Assembly: GCA_963576475.1 (NCBI GenBank)
Contig: OY754967.1
Span: 27,882,595 to 27,946,594, forward strand
Direction of reading: 5' to 3'
Source of the DNA: Molanna angustata
Taxonomy: Eukaryota > Arthropoda > Insecta > Trichoptera > Molannidae
Length of the DNA: 64,000 bases
Shown here: positions 22,760 to 32,647 of the stretch, piece by piece
How the letters are laid out: every line of letters starts with the position of its first letter
Numbering within the stretch: position 1 is the first letter of the stretch
Notes under the pieces: generated by a model
What the model saw: only the letters and a program-made list of their open reading frames with translations
Database searches by the model: none
What the model was told of the DNA's origin: nothing
Position numbers and translations under genes: made by a program

Positions 22760-23025
22760 TAAATTAAAATTACAAATTACTTTGTTTACACCACTAATGA
22801 GTATTTATAGTTTACTAGTTGCGGAGATGACCCGCTCCCTCATCAGAACAAACTAATACTAATTAATTACTTATAAAAAGTATTAGTTTGTTCTGATGAG
22901 GGAGCTGGTCAGCTCCGCAACTAGTAAACTATAAATACTCATTAGTGGTGTAAACAAAGTAATTTGTAATTTTAATTTTACTAGTTAAAATGTGCCACAA
23001 AAGTAAAGCTACGACGTATAAAGAT
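22760..23025 (-). mobile_element. Hairpin element inserted into SINE-C, 14-bp target duplication
   Basis: The insert is flanked by perfect 14-base direct repeats 'agatatttaatcaa' at 22746-22759 and 23026-23039; the uninterrupted SINE-C at 30.7 kb has the site once. Inside, 22761-22860 and 22879-22978 are inverted complements (98 of 100 positions) around an 18-base loop. Then comes a 47-base unpaired tail containing 'aaaatgtgccacaa'. A variable-length target duplication and a one-sided tail suit retroposition better than cut-and-paste. No coding frame. Orientation is arbitrary. A shorter relative is at 51774-51900. Confidence 0.8.
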
Positions 23026-23056
23026 AGATATTTAATCAACTGAGCCACGAAGGCTG
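23026..23056 (-). repeat. SINE-C, 5' head of the split copy
   Basis: On the minus strand 'ccttcgtggctcagttgatt' is the A-box end of SINE-C. It begins with the second copy of the 14-base target duplication and rejoins the 3' portion at 22759. Confidence 0.85.
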
Positions 23057-23224
23057 ACAAATATATTATTATGTGTATTAACAGTTTTGAGGTTGGCATG
23101 AATAAATAAATACATATATGATTATCGATTTGCTATTGTATTTGTTTTTGTTCCAGTCAACGTTCATTGTATACGTAACTTTTTATGATAGTTTTAAATA
23201 TAAACGTAACTTTTTTTAGTTTAT

Positions 23225-23890
23225 TGTTTATTGTATTTTATCCCCCCTAGGTTCTTTACAGAACACTTGGGTTCATCATTACGTGGTTTACAATTTTCAA
23301 TATTATGGTCACAATAATTAATATAATTCATTGACATCATGATTTAACATAGTACAGATATAGTATATTAAAGAGTAATAAAAAAAAGAATATAGAGAAA
23401 TAAAATATATGTATACAAAATAAGCAATTCGGGAAAAAAAGAAAAGAAAAATTGAGTGCTAGAAGGATGTAAAGGGTCCCACTAGCACCATGTCCAATAA
23501 ACAGTTATTTAAGATAAAAGTAAGGTACATAGCATTGAAAAAGCAGAAAGAATACAAGAACAAAGTCAAGGACGACAAACCAAACAAATATCCATATAAA
23601 ATAGTTAGTTAATTAGTATGTTAGTGTTCACAAATATCACAGATTAGTTGGATTGATGTTTAGTATCTCGTCAGTAGAGTAAAAAGCATTGTTAACAAGA
23701 TACTTTTTAGCCTCTCTCTTGAAACCCAAAGCATCCAGTGATTTCATATTTGTTGGAAGATTGTTGTAAAGTCGTACGCTCATACAAATAAAACTCTTTG
23801 ACACCTTGCTTAATCTGTGCCCAGGTGGACGAATCATTTCTTTTTTCCTTGTAGTATTTTAATAACGTATGAAGTGATTCATTGAGCAGA
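23225..23890 (-). pseudogene. LINE ORF2 C-terminal remnant with 3' UTR
   Basis: The minus-strand frame at 23637-23837 reads 'KVSKSFICMSVRLYNNLPTN', then MKSLDALGFKREAKKYLVNN and AFYSTDEILN. This is a typical extreme C-terminus of CR1/I-type LINE reverse transcriptases ('..S......LYN.LP..lk.l....FK..lk.yL...aFYs.dEfl'). About 400 bases downstream on the minus strand are probably 3' UTR. Upstream sequence is disrupted, so the copy is 5'-truncated and dead. Confidence 0.7.
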
Positions 23891-24320
23891 TTGAATTCCT
23901 AAGTTATTTCGAATTTTATATATAAAAAAGCTCGAACCTTAACGACTAAAGTTTAAATCATTGAAAAAGTTTCGTGTACATATTTGAAGCAATTTCCATG
24001 CTTTTTTCTTGTCGTTTTATTTGTGAACATTTTCAATTTTTAATGTAATTGAAATGTTGACTTCATCTCACGGACTATAAACGAGTCGTATCCAGGGAAA
24101 TCATACTTGGTAAATTTTTCTACAGCCAATTACCAGAAATTGGAAGTTTCTCCTCAAAGCTGTTTTTCTCATTTCATCTAAATGTGGCTGTTTCAAAGCC
24201 ACGTAACAAAATACGTCTCGAATAGCAAAATAGTTTATTAATTTTCTTTCTATGACTTATAAAAACAATAATATTGTATTTTAATTACACGTTATTGTTT
24301 TCAAAGAATTTCAATACTTA
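23891..24320. other. AT-rich DNA, no gene seen
   Basis: No recognised element between the LINE remnant and repeat X. Confidence 0.5.
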
Positions 24321-25190
24321 TCCAACTGTCGATTTGTTCAAGAGAATTTATTTCTGTTAAGGGGGCGACCGCTGCTAACGTACCTATTTTGCAATTTGAT
24401 ATACCATAATTATTTCTAATCAAATTGTTTTGAAAAAAAAAAACATTTTTGATAGTTTGGATATTAATAAAAAAATACCTAACTTTTTGATAATGTTAAC
24501 AACAAAGACAAAAATAACTCGATTAATATGTTGTGACGTTGCAATAATGCTTCAGGTTTAGTAAAGAGACCTAAAAAACATTTATTTTCCATTCAGCGCC
24601 ATTGCGAAATAAAGGTTTTTTTGGTTTATTTACTTAACCTGATGCATGAATGTAACGTCATAACATATTTATCCAGAAATTTTGTTCTTTTTTAATTAAA
24701 AAAATATATATACTGCTCAATTATACCTTATAGTTTTTTTAGAAATTAAAGATAAATGTCAAAAATCGATCTATGCTTATTATTTTTCTGCAAGAATATA
24801 TACAGAACATAATTAAAAAGTAAAGGTATATTTTTCTTTATTAATATCCAAACTAACTAGGTTATTTTTTTAAAAGGATTCGTTTTGTATTAATGATGCA
24901 ATATCTAATTGAAAATAGGTACGTTGGCAGCTGTCGCCCCCTTAATAAATCGACAGTATTAACCTTAACCCCGTGTGGGAGAATTGTATGCAGTAGTGGA
25001 CTTTTTGAATTCGAAATTCGAAGTAGAACATTTAGCGTGTCTCTGCGTGTGTCCGTCCTCCTCTTGTTACTTGTGATCTGCTTGATACACAGAACCCATA
25101 TAAAAAATTTTGAATTTCGATGACATCGTTTCATACAATTTGTATGGCAAAATACACAATATCTACGGGACTCCCATATTTGCAACGTTT
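24321..25190 (+). repeat. Dispersed repeat X, copy 1, interrupted by a TTAA foldback
   Basis: 'tccaactgtcgatttgttca' and 'agagaatttattt' (24321-24357), then after the foldback 'taaatcgacag', 'agaattgtatgcagtag', 'gaagtagaacatttagcgtg' and 'tgtgtccgtcctcctctt'. It matches 32.65 and 50.70 kb (plus) and 46.78-47.0 kb (minus). The class is unknown. Confidence 0.7.
24357..24945. mobile_element. TTAA-flanked foldback element, copy 2
   Basis: The element (24361-24941, 581 bases) lies between TTAA 24357-24360 and TTAA 24942-24945. The ends are 'gggggcgaccgctgccaacg' and the inverse 'cgttggcagctgtcgccccc'. The two halves are largely inverted complements centred near 24590-24610. The related repeat X copy at 50.7 kb has one TTAA at this site ('tttctcttaacatatcgac'), so the insertion duplicated TTAA. 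Confidence 0.85.
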
Positions 25191-25199
25191 CAAAAGAAT

Positions 25200-25410
25200 C
25201 GAATGAGTACTTTAGTCTATAATCTAAGTATTTAGTCTATAATCTAAGTATTTAGTCTATAATCTATTTAGTCTTTAGTCTATATATTAAGTAGAATAAA
25301 CATGCCGTATATAGCAAATAGCACATAGTACACACATACACACACACATATACATAGTCACGAAACTTTCAGAATACAATCTCAGCATGATACTAGTTGA
25401 TAATCTGCAA
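25200..25410 (+). repeat. Dispersed repeat Y fragment with small internal tandem repeat
   Basis: 'gaatgagtactttagtctat' to 'aagtagaataaacatgccgt' and 'tttcagaatacaatctcagc' match 36.53 and 58.83-59.16 kb. Within it, 'tatttagtctataatctaag' (about 21 bases) is repeated two to three times at 25209-25270. Confidence 0.6.
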
Positions 25411-26390
25411 TAAAAAATAACCCTATTGCGAATTCAAAACTCCCCACTTGCGTGAGTACCAAAAAATACTTTGTTACTTTTGAAAAAAATCTTTGTTTTG
25501 AATTTAGCGTGAAAAATAAATAACAATAATATACGAAAAAAATGCGTTCTGTCTAGCTGTTATTTTCGTTTCTCAATAGAAAAAAAGGAGTTCTAATCGA
25601 TTCAAAAAATTGATGTATCTATAAAATACATTGTCAACTTAAGTACTTTTTTCGTAGCATTACTTTTTCTTTTTTTATTTAGTAAATTTATTAAAAAATA
25701 CAGCTCAGCCTGTATAACAATCTCAAAAAAACATATAAATTTTTATAGCTCCAATAACTTTGCACAGTCTCGATTTCTAAGAGACGAAAATTTATTTATT
25801 GGTTCATCAGTATTATATATTTTCTTCAAGATTTTGTTAGAGAAAAGAATTTAAAATTTACAAGTACCTTTATAAATGTTTCGTTTTTGTATTCCTGCTA
25901 CGTAACTTTCGCTGAAGGAAAAGCATAACCGCGTTTTATTATGTAAATTATTTTACCCAAAAGAAACTCGAATATATTTTGTACTTTTAATAATATTATC
26001 TTTTGTGTTTCCCAAGAACCAATTCTTGACACGATGAGTGATAATATTTCTAACAGTCAAATTGAATTATGTATATCGGATTATTATGGACTTCTCGAGT
26101 AACTTAATGTACTCTTGTGCCACCCACCTACCAACGCAAAAAATGGTGTTTCAAGCAGAAATATGAAAAATTTGTTGTCATGGTAATTTAAGCCATTTTA
26201 AATAAAAACTAATAACGTGAGTAGGTACAATTTTAAATGTAGTATTTTAACTCAATCATGTGATACTTTTGATTAGTCATTTCTTTTTAAGTTACAACTC
26301 GCAACTCGCAGTTGATTTTTAAGTAAATTTTGACTTAAAGGGGCATATAACCTTTAACACCCCCAATTTCAAATCAAATAAATAATCAAA
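25411..26390. other. AT-rich DNA, no gene seen
   Basis: AT-rich sequence without recognised repeats or coding resemblance. Confidence 0.55.
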
Positions 26391-26499
26391 CGTGAAGGCT
26401 TCAGCTTTCTGGAAATTCATATTTAATAAATTATTTATACTATACACAAAACACTATACTTTGTATATTTCCAATTCTTTATTTTTTACTTATTCACTA

Positions 26500-26535
26500 C
26501 ATGTTTTGGTAATGTCCGCTCCCTTCCTCAGGTGG
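26500..26535 (-). ncRNA. Degenerate hammerhead-like motif of the Penelope-like element
   Basis: On the minus strand the box CTGAGGA (plus 26525-26531) fits the hammerhead consensus CUGANGA. It is followed by a G-rich/CC short stem and then 'accAAAACatgt' where the consensus has GAAAC. The conserved G of GAAAC is replaced by A, so activity is unlikely. Its position just inside the 3' tail of a Penelope-like remnant supports the reading. Confidence 0.4.
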
Positions 26536-26668
26536 ATGGAAACTGAATATTATGCGGAGTGCGGTGTATGGATAGTGGTTTTGTAGAGGCGGGTGTAGAG
26601 GTGGGGTTGGGACAGTGGACTAGGGGAAACATTTGGAGAGGGGTGAGGAGGAAGGTTGTACCAGATTA

Positions 26669-26821
26669 TTAATAATGTTTTTCTGAGTGTTTTGGGCTTT
26701 TTTTTATTTCAAGAGTTTCTAAATTATTTTGTTTTAGTCCGTAAGTCTGTTTATGTACAATGTTAACTTTTGTATTGTTGAAGTTGTGATTATTTTCTAT
26801 TATGTGGTTGGCGTATTCAGA
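26669..26821 (-). pseudogene. Penelope-like C-terminal coding fragment
   Basis: Fifty uninterrupted codons ending in TAA. They read SEYANHIIENNHNFNNTKV, then NIVHKQTYGLKQNNLETLEIKK. This resembles the C-terminal GIY-YIG endonuclease region of Penelope-like retroelements ('S.fA.Hl.E.nH.f....v.Ilh....g.kl..lE.lEI.k'), including the conserved His/Glu pair and LExxEI motif. The GIY-YIG catalytic start and the reverse transcriptase are absent. Calling the family from about 50 residues carries some risk, but the motif order is distinctive. Confidence 0.65.
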
Positions 26822-26832
26822 AAAAAATCATC

Positions 26833-28122
26833 AGAAATTGTCCCAAACAAAATATATTTTTTTGCTTTTTTTTAATTACCTACTCCATAACTATGTGACG
26901 TAGAGAAATAAATCTTTTATGTGCTTAAACAGTTCATAAAATCAAAGGGAATGACCGATATTTTTATCATTTCAAGTCAGGTTGGTTTTTAAAATGATAA
27001 AAAATCAAGAAATTTTGGGATTTCGATAATTTCAATTTAAATTTATTTATAAATCTTTTTATCGCATGAAATAGTTACCCTTACCAACACGTAATTTCAT
27101 AGTGCATTAGGCGGTTTTAATAAATCATGTTTTCAGTCTTTAGATTTAGCGTTATAAGCCCACTTGTAAACTCGTTAGTCTAAAACAATGCACCTTGAGA
27201 CAAGATAATTCTTACTAGACGAAGCATGAAATCATAATGACAAATTCGTACGAAATACAAAGGATCAAAAAATAATTTTGAAATTTGTATTTTTTTGAGT
27301 TTTTGTTTTATTTATTTATTTTTTCATGCCTATTATTTTTTTAATGCAAACTACTTAACTGATCAATTTTTATTTTTTATTTTTTCATATCAAAGTTTTC
27401 TGCTTTCCCCAAACATTGAATGCTTTTTGGTTATGGAATTAAAAAGAAGTAATGCTTTGTTTTAAATGTTTTGTAGTGCTTTAAATGTACGTTAAGTACG
27501 TTTAATTATTTCACTGAAATAATTAAATTTACTTCCCGGGATACGACATTTAATAGATGTGGAAATAATCGAACTCTTGTTGAATTTTTATTTTTGGGTT
27601 TCAAAAATTGACGTAGAAATGGTACAATCACAGACAGAAATATGCAAGAATTTCACGTCGATGGTGAGTTTCAGGAAATTGAAATCCGTTATGGGTGAAA
27701 ATGGCAGATATTGCAAAATCATATTCGTGCATCTCTCTCTCTCTCTCTCTCTCTATGTTGTATATGTATTTGTCATCTTTCATCGTGTCACATACCATAA
27801 ATATCATATTTTAGGTTTCCGTGATTAAATCTAGATTTTTCGATCAATAACTTTTGTTAGGTACCTACTTCTTGCAGCACCGAAATTGTCATTTTTTTTT
27901 GTTTTCAAAATTAAAGATTTCTTGTAATTTTTGTTATCATTCCTAGTTTGAAATCATCAGTTTATTAATCAATTTCAACTTCATTTTGATGTTTGTTTAG
28001 GTACAAGTCCAACTTTACAGTGCTTCATTTCTATGTAGTCAGTTTTACAACATCATAATTAACGAAATTGTCAATAGATACAATAGACATTGGAATAATG
28101 AAAGCATTTAAATATTCTTTAT
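26833..28122. other. AT-rich DNA, no gene seen
   Basis: Nothing recognised except a (CT)n microsatellite at about 27731-27754. Confidence 0.55.
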
Positions 28123-28134
28123 GTTTTTTTTCTG

Positions 28135-28452
28135 ACGATGTCCTCCGTACTACACTTTTTTCTTATTTCGGTATTTCGAATTCGGTCTCTTAGAGTGTTT
28201 CCGGTTATACATCGCAATGTCCTCATCTCTGATGTTCTCAGAAGAGATTTTGTTCTCGTTGTGTCTGCTCTGGTCTCTACTCCGTAGGTGGCAATGAGTC
28301 TTACACATGTTTTATATATTCGGACTTTGCTTTCGATATTCATGTGTTTATTCCTCCATATACTTTCCTTTAGACATCCTGATATTGCAGCTGCTTTATT
28401 TACTTGTCTTAATGTTTCGTCGTATGGACTACCGCTGCTAGTGATGTCTATT
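28135..28452 (-). pseudogene. Inverted 5' part of RTE-like ORF2
   Basis: Open on the minus strand for about 105 codons: GIDITSSGSPYDETLRQVNK, AAAISGCLKESIW, 'NIESKVRIYKTCVRLIATYG', then 'SLLRTSEMRTLRCITGNTLR' and 'STEDIV'. This is the region following the RT palm in RTE-like LINEs. It shares close sequence with the 3-kb copy. The lack of stops fits a fairly recent insertion. Confidence 0.8.
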
Positions 28453-28708
28453 CCGAAATAAGAAAAACGTGTAGTACGGAGGACATCGTCAGATGGGGAA
28501 GACAGCGGAGGCGATATTGGAGCTCACATGTAAACAGAATGGCTGAAAATAGACTCCCACGTATCGCTCTCCAGGAGAACCCAGCTGGAAGAACACCACC
28601 AGGAAGACCTCCAAAGAGATGGCGAGACAGTTGGCAGTCCACATCACAGGAGACAGAATAGCGGTACAAACAGATCTTCGGATCTATGAAAAGGAAGAAG
28701 AAGAAGAA
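28453..28708 (+). pseudogene. Direct 3' part of RTE-like ORF2 with (GAA)n tail
   Basis: On the plus strand: 'STEDIVRWGRQRRRYWSSHV', NRMAENRLPRIALQENPAG, then 'RTPPGRPPKRWRDSW' and a stop near 28660. It then ends in (GAA)n at 28693-28708. 'GRPP.RW.D' is the usual terminal motif of this LINE type. It follows directly in protein order from the inverted segment, so both derive from one RNA. Confidence 0.85.
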
Positions 28709-28720
28709 GTTTTTTTTCTG

Positions 28721-29700
28721 TTAATTCTCATGATAAGTAGAATATTTAAATTTTACCAATAACCAATGACGAGTTTTCACATTTGAAGACTTGTAGGTAC
28801 TTTTTGACCGTCTCCCAAATTCAGGTTGGAATCAGTTATAACAATGTATAAAATCTATCAGAATATTCTAACACGTGTCTGATCACTCTGTGGCCACTCT
28901 CCACTTTAAATACGATCCGATTCACTAAGAACTTACCGGGAATAATGCGGTATGTAGGTATGTTTCAATAGCAATAGTCGATATTTTGAATGTACGAAAG
29001 CGACAGGTTGGTAAGTTAAACGAAAATTTGATATTAGGATCGGATTCGAGTTTCAAGATTAAGGCTACTGCAAACAAATAGTACCTAAATGATGCATTAT
29101 TTGAGCATGTAGGTACTTATAATTTGTGTCAAGAAAGCGCTTATATGTTTTATGCACATTTGTGATAATTTAAAAGTGTGTGATTTCTGCAATTTACAGA
29201 AATTTACTTTCACGTATTATTTCTTTCATGTTTCGTATGAAACAAAATCAGTTATGATGTGATGTGGAATTGGTAACTCACGTATTCGTATGTATAAGAC
29301 ATTTCTTGATGAAAGCGAATGAGAAAATGTTGGGAGTTTTGGATTGCCTTCCAAATAGTAAAATATTGGATTTAGAATTTTATATTCATTGGATCCTTAG
29401 ATATATTGCTGTGCAGATATTATTTTTATTACGCTTTCGTCTCTTTTATACGAGAGGGCGTGTGAACTAAATCTTTATTTTATGTATCTTATTGCGACTT
29501 CAGTGAGTTACGTATAAAAGCAATATATAAATAATATATCATAAAAATCCAATGTATAAAAAATATTTTACCTCTAGGTATGATTTATTATAAATCTATG
29601 GAAATAAGATAACATTTAAGATGTTTTCCCCGAAGTAATGTCACAGACAAACGATTTTATTGAAACCATTTTGTACGAAATAGTATTATATTAATAACAA
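28721..29700. other. AT-rich DNA, no gene seen
   Basis: No repeat or coding resemblance recognised. Confidence 0.55.
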
Positions 29701-29704
29701 TAGT

Positions 29705-30210
29705 ATTTTATCAATATAACAAAAGAAAACGAAGACTATGCAGAAATTAAACGAAGAGTCGCAACAGGAAACAAAGCATTCTTCTCTCTTCTCCCAGTGC
29801 TGAAATCAAGAAGTGTTCACAGGAAAACCAAAATCACCCTTTACAAAACAATCATTAGAACAGTTGTGATATACGGGTGTGAGGCGTGGACAATGACTAA
29901 AAAGTCCGTAGAGGTACTGGACACTTACGAGAGGAGGGTGCTGCGTAGAATGCTGGGGCCTGCGAATGATGGCGAAGCCTTGGGAGTGCGCTAAAACGAT
30001 GAGCTATCCAACATCTAAAAGGCACCCAGAATATCTGTACATGCCAGACTGAACAGGCTAAGATGGTCCGGACATATGTGCAGGGATGCTGCCGGAGACA
30101 GCATCAGTGGTAGCCGGAGACAGTATGGTGACATGAGAGGTTGGAGGCGAAGACTCATAGAGGCCAAGGCTCGATATGAGCCGTAGAGCCATCGAAGAAG
30201 AAGAAGAAGT
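29705..30210 (+). pseudogene. RTE-like LINE ORF2 C-terminal remnant with (GAA)n tail
   Basis: The frame from about 29715 reads 'NEDYAEIKRRVATGNKAFFS', then 'LYKTIIRTVVIYGCEAWTMT' and 'LDTYERRVLRRMLGP', a classic RT C-terminal region ('lYk.iirpvllYGsEtWtlt...e..L...ErriLR.i.g'). A stop falls at 29992, after which 'ARLNRLRWSGHMCRD' and GWRRRLIEAKARYEP continue in a shifted frame. The copy ends in (GAA)n at 30193-30209. It is a different lineage from the 3-kb and 28-kb copies but has the same tail type. 5'-truncated and inactive. Confidence 0.85.
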
Positions 30211-30726
30211 ATTATATTTAAACCTTTTTTCAAAAATACAAATTCAGTTGATTGTTAAAAATGCCTTAGTTTTTAATAGTACTTTAATTGATTAAGCTAT
30301 TTTTTAAACGAAACTCTCGATCAAAAATCATTATTATTCTCAGTGTAATACCTATTAAAAATCATTGTGTCGGCTAAAGTAAAAGAAACATATTTTTGGT
30401 TGAGATAAAATTGTCTGATATGTAGCTGAATTATAGACAGATTTATTTGTTATATATTTCTAGATTCTCTAAAAAAGCTCAAAAGTGCATAATTAATTAT
30501 CAATAATAAGTCATTCAGGTATAGCTCTGAAGATCTTTTTATCTTTCAAATTTCTGGATGTACACTAGATCAATCATATATTTATTTTTCAAAACAGAAT
30601 CCTAATTCATGAAAATAAACACAAAGGATACAAGGAGCAAATCATCGAGTAGTTATCGATATCCAAAAATGAAACCAAATTTGAGTAGTTACCCAAAGAT
30701 TTTTTTCATACATTACCGCGCATGTA
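30211..30726. other. AT-rich DNA, no gene seen
   Basis: Spacer between LINE and SINE insertions; nothing recognised. Confidence 0.55.
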
Positions 30727-30965
30727 AAATATTTTCGGCCTTCGTGGCTCAGTTGGTTAGATATCTGACTGCTGAGCCAAAGGTCCCGGGTTCGATTCCC
30801 GGTGGAGACACAGTTTTTAATTGTGTTTTCAGTCTGGATCTGTGAGACGATTAATATCGTAAGTCTCCAGAATGTGGCAACTTGTTATTGGGTGCGTGTT
30901 AAATTAATATTTGACATAGTACCTGTTAGTTACCCGAGAAGCATTATTAAATAAATAAATATTTT
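30727..30965 (+). repeat. SINE-C, intact copy with 9-bp target duplication
   Basis: The element (30736-30956) is bounded by 'aaatatttt' at 30727-30735 and 30957-30965. The tRNA-like head has 'gtggctcagttggttagat' (A box) and 'gggttcgattccc' (B box), with a well-paired T arm. The anticodon arm is broken on its 3' side, so isotype is unclear (loop ctgctga). The body has 'acagtttttaattgtgtttt' and the tail is (AAAT)n, the same as the LINEs at 5.8, 13.4 and 39.1 kb. It is the reference for the interrupted copy at 22.6 kb. Confidence 0.88.
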
Positions 30966-32644
30966 AATATATCAGGATCAAATTGGCTGCTTGTAGTAGG
31001 CAGACTTTAAAACGAAATAAATGTGTCAACAATAATAATTTAACTTAATTCTTTCTTTTGCATATAGTTTTGGTTGCCATTTTTTATTGTGAAATATCTT
31101 TTTTCCCGTTACACTTATGTTGTTTTATATTTTATATTATAAGTATACAAACTTTACAGGTAATTGATTCCGAACAAATTTTTTCTTGTAAAGCATTTTA
31201 TCTTTAATATAATATTAAATATACTTCATAAAATTATTTTTAAATTAATAAATTAACAGAAATAATAATAAAATTTCTTTTCTTTTCAATGCCGTTCGAA
31301 TTTCTAATGGTTTCGAAAGTAAGACATATAAGTTTGCAAATAAACCCGACGAGGGTTCGGGCAGCTTTGAACCCGATGACGAATTTTACTAAACTAAGAA
31401 TTTCTTAGATGATTTAATATCTTTTTATTTTCTATGATCTCTGGTATTATGTTTTGTGTATATGAGAATTTCTATTAACTTCTATATACTTTCTTTTGTT
31501 ACTACCGCAGCCTTTTCTTGGTTCCTTTTTCCTACCTTTATTTATGTCTCTTTTTGTTACCTACCTACACTTTTCCGCAAAGTTTTTATAGTATCTATTC
31601 TAAGATGACATTTTTATGATTAATGATGTCGCATTGAAGAAGATAATATTATTCATAATACGATTTTTTATACGGAAAAAAAGTACTTTAAACTTTGGAA
31701 TTGCGATACAGAAGAATTAATATATCATAAAGCATGAAGGCAAAGTATACACGATATTATATTGGTAATAAAATGAAACACGGCAATTTATGAAAAGTAA
31801 TATACTTATTCCCTTTCTTGTATCTACGGTAAACATGGGAAGAAAACATATTTGTTTATGATAATATGAAATACAAATTTGTTTTATATGAAACGTACGT
31901 GTAAAAAAATGCTTGATTGGCATTCCACCCGATGTCTTGTTATACAGCCTTATTTCAGGCTTGTTAAATTAGCTACAATGAATTTTTGAGAGGTGTAGTT
32001 TATTTTAAATAAAATAAAATAAAGAATAATTAAAGTTTTACTAACATTTGTTTTATTTACAAATATGTTATAAGGAGGGTTAAAATATATGTACTTGCGT
32101 ATTACTTTCATAATGTATCGAAAATATGTCAATAGCATTTTCCATGTTTTACGTACGCTATTGGTACAAATAACTTTGATACATTTTTTAGATGTAACGA
32201 AATCTACTTCAGAAACAATAAAATTTATGGGAATGTGTATTCCATATGGTCATAAGCTTCTTTATGGATTATTTGTTTTTCTCCATTTAATATTTGAAAT
32301 ATGTTCAAATATTACAGAACATTTGGGCCTAATATCATGTCTTGAAGGACCTTCGTCTTTCCCTTGCCTCGCATTGTTTACTCTCGTTTGTTTTACAAAA
32401 CGTGATACACAGTAGTTGAATAATAAATGGAAATATACGTCTATATTATGACGGCTTGTCTCGGGAACTATGTCAATATGCCAACGTGGAATATATGTTT
32501 TGACTTTTGATATCCAATCATCCTATGCCTTCGCTATTTTTGTTGACGCTATCCTATTTTGCCGACATCTTCTCGTGTAATATCTCCAAAAAGTGATGGC
32601 TAACTCATGTTTCTCAAATAGTATTTAATTAAAAAATACTGGAT
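30966..32644. other. AT-rich DNA, no gene seen
   Basis: No element recognised. A 108-codon frame at 32089-32415 is hydrophobic and compositionally biased with no family resemblance. Confidence 0.5.
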
Positions 32645-32647
32645 GTT

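Larger units (their letters stand above)
26440..26832 (-). mobile_element. Penelope-like element 3' terminal fragment
   Basis: Minus strand order: the end of an endonuclease-type coding region (26669-26821), a C/T-rich 3' segment (about 26575-26668), a hammerhead-like motif (about 26500-26535), and an AT-rich tail containing 'aataaagaatt'. The arrangement matches the 3' end of Penelope-like elements, whose LTR-like ends carry minimal hammerhead ribozymes. The copy is truncated on the 5' side at about 26832. Confidence 0.6.
28123..28720. mobile_element. RTE-like LINE insertion with 5' inversion and 12-bp target duplication
   Basis: Perfect 12-base direct repeats ('gttttttttctg') at 28123-28134 and 28709-28720 bound a 574-base insert. 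The 5' part of the LINE lies inverted (28135 to about 28452, coding on minus). The 3' part is in direct orientation (about 28453-28708, coding on plus) and ends in (GAA)n right at the second repeat. A segment of about 43 bases ('ccgaaataagaaaaa...gacatcgtcag') occurs in both parts. This is the expected product of twin-priming during target-primed reverse transcription. Confidence 0.88.

Noticed and set aside
24357..24945. piggyBac-family MITE
   Set aside because: TTAA duplication fits, but the terminal bases are G runs rather than the CCC start of known piggyBac ends. I call it only a TTAA foldback.
24862..25185. 107-codon minus-strand frame
   Set aside because: It starts within repeat X and runs into the TTAA foldback terminus; a mosaic of repeats.
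28448..28669. 73-codon minus-strand frame
   Set aside because: It is antisense to the direct 3' LINE segment, which has clear GRPPKRW coding on the plus strand.
30609..30845. 78-codon plus-strand frame
   Set aside because: Its second half is the SINE-C tRNA-like head; composition elsewhere is AT-rich noise.
32089..32415. 108-codon hydrophobic plus-strand frame
   Set aside because: No signal, motif or repeat evidence; composition is typical of chance frames here.
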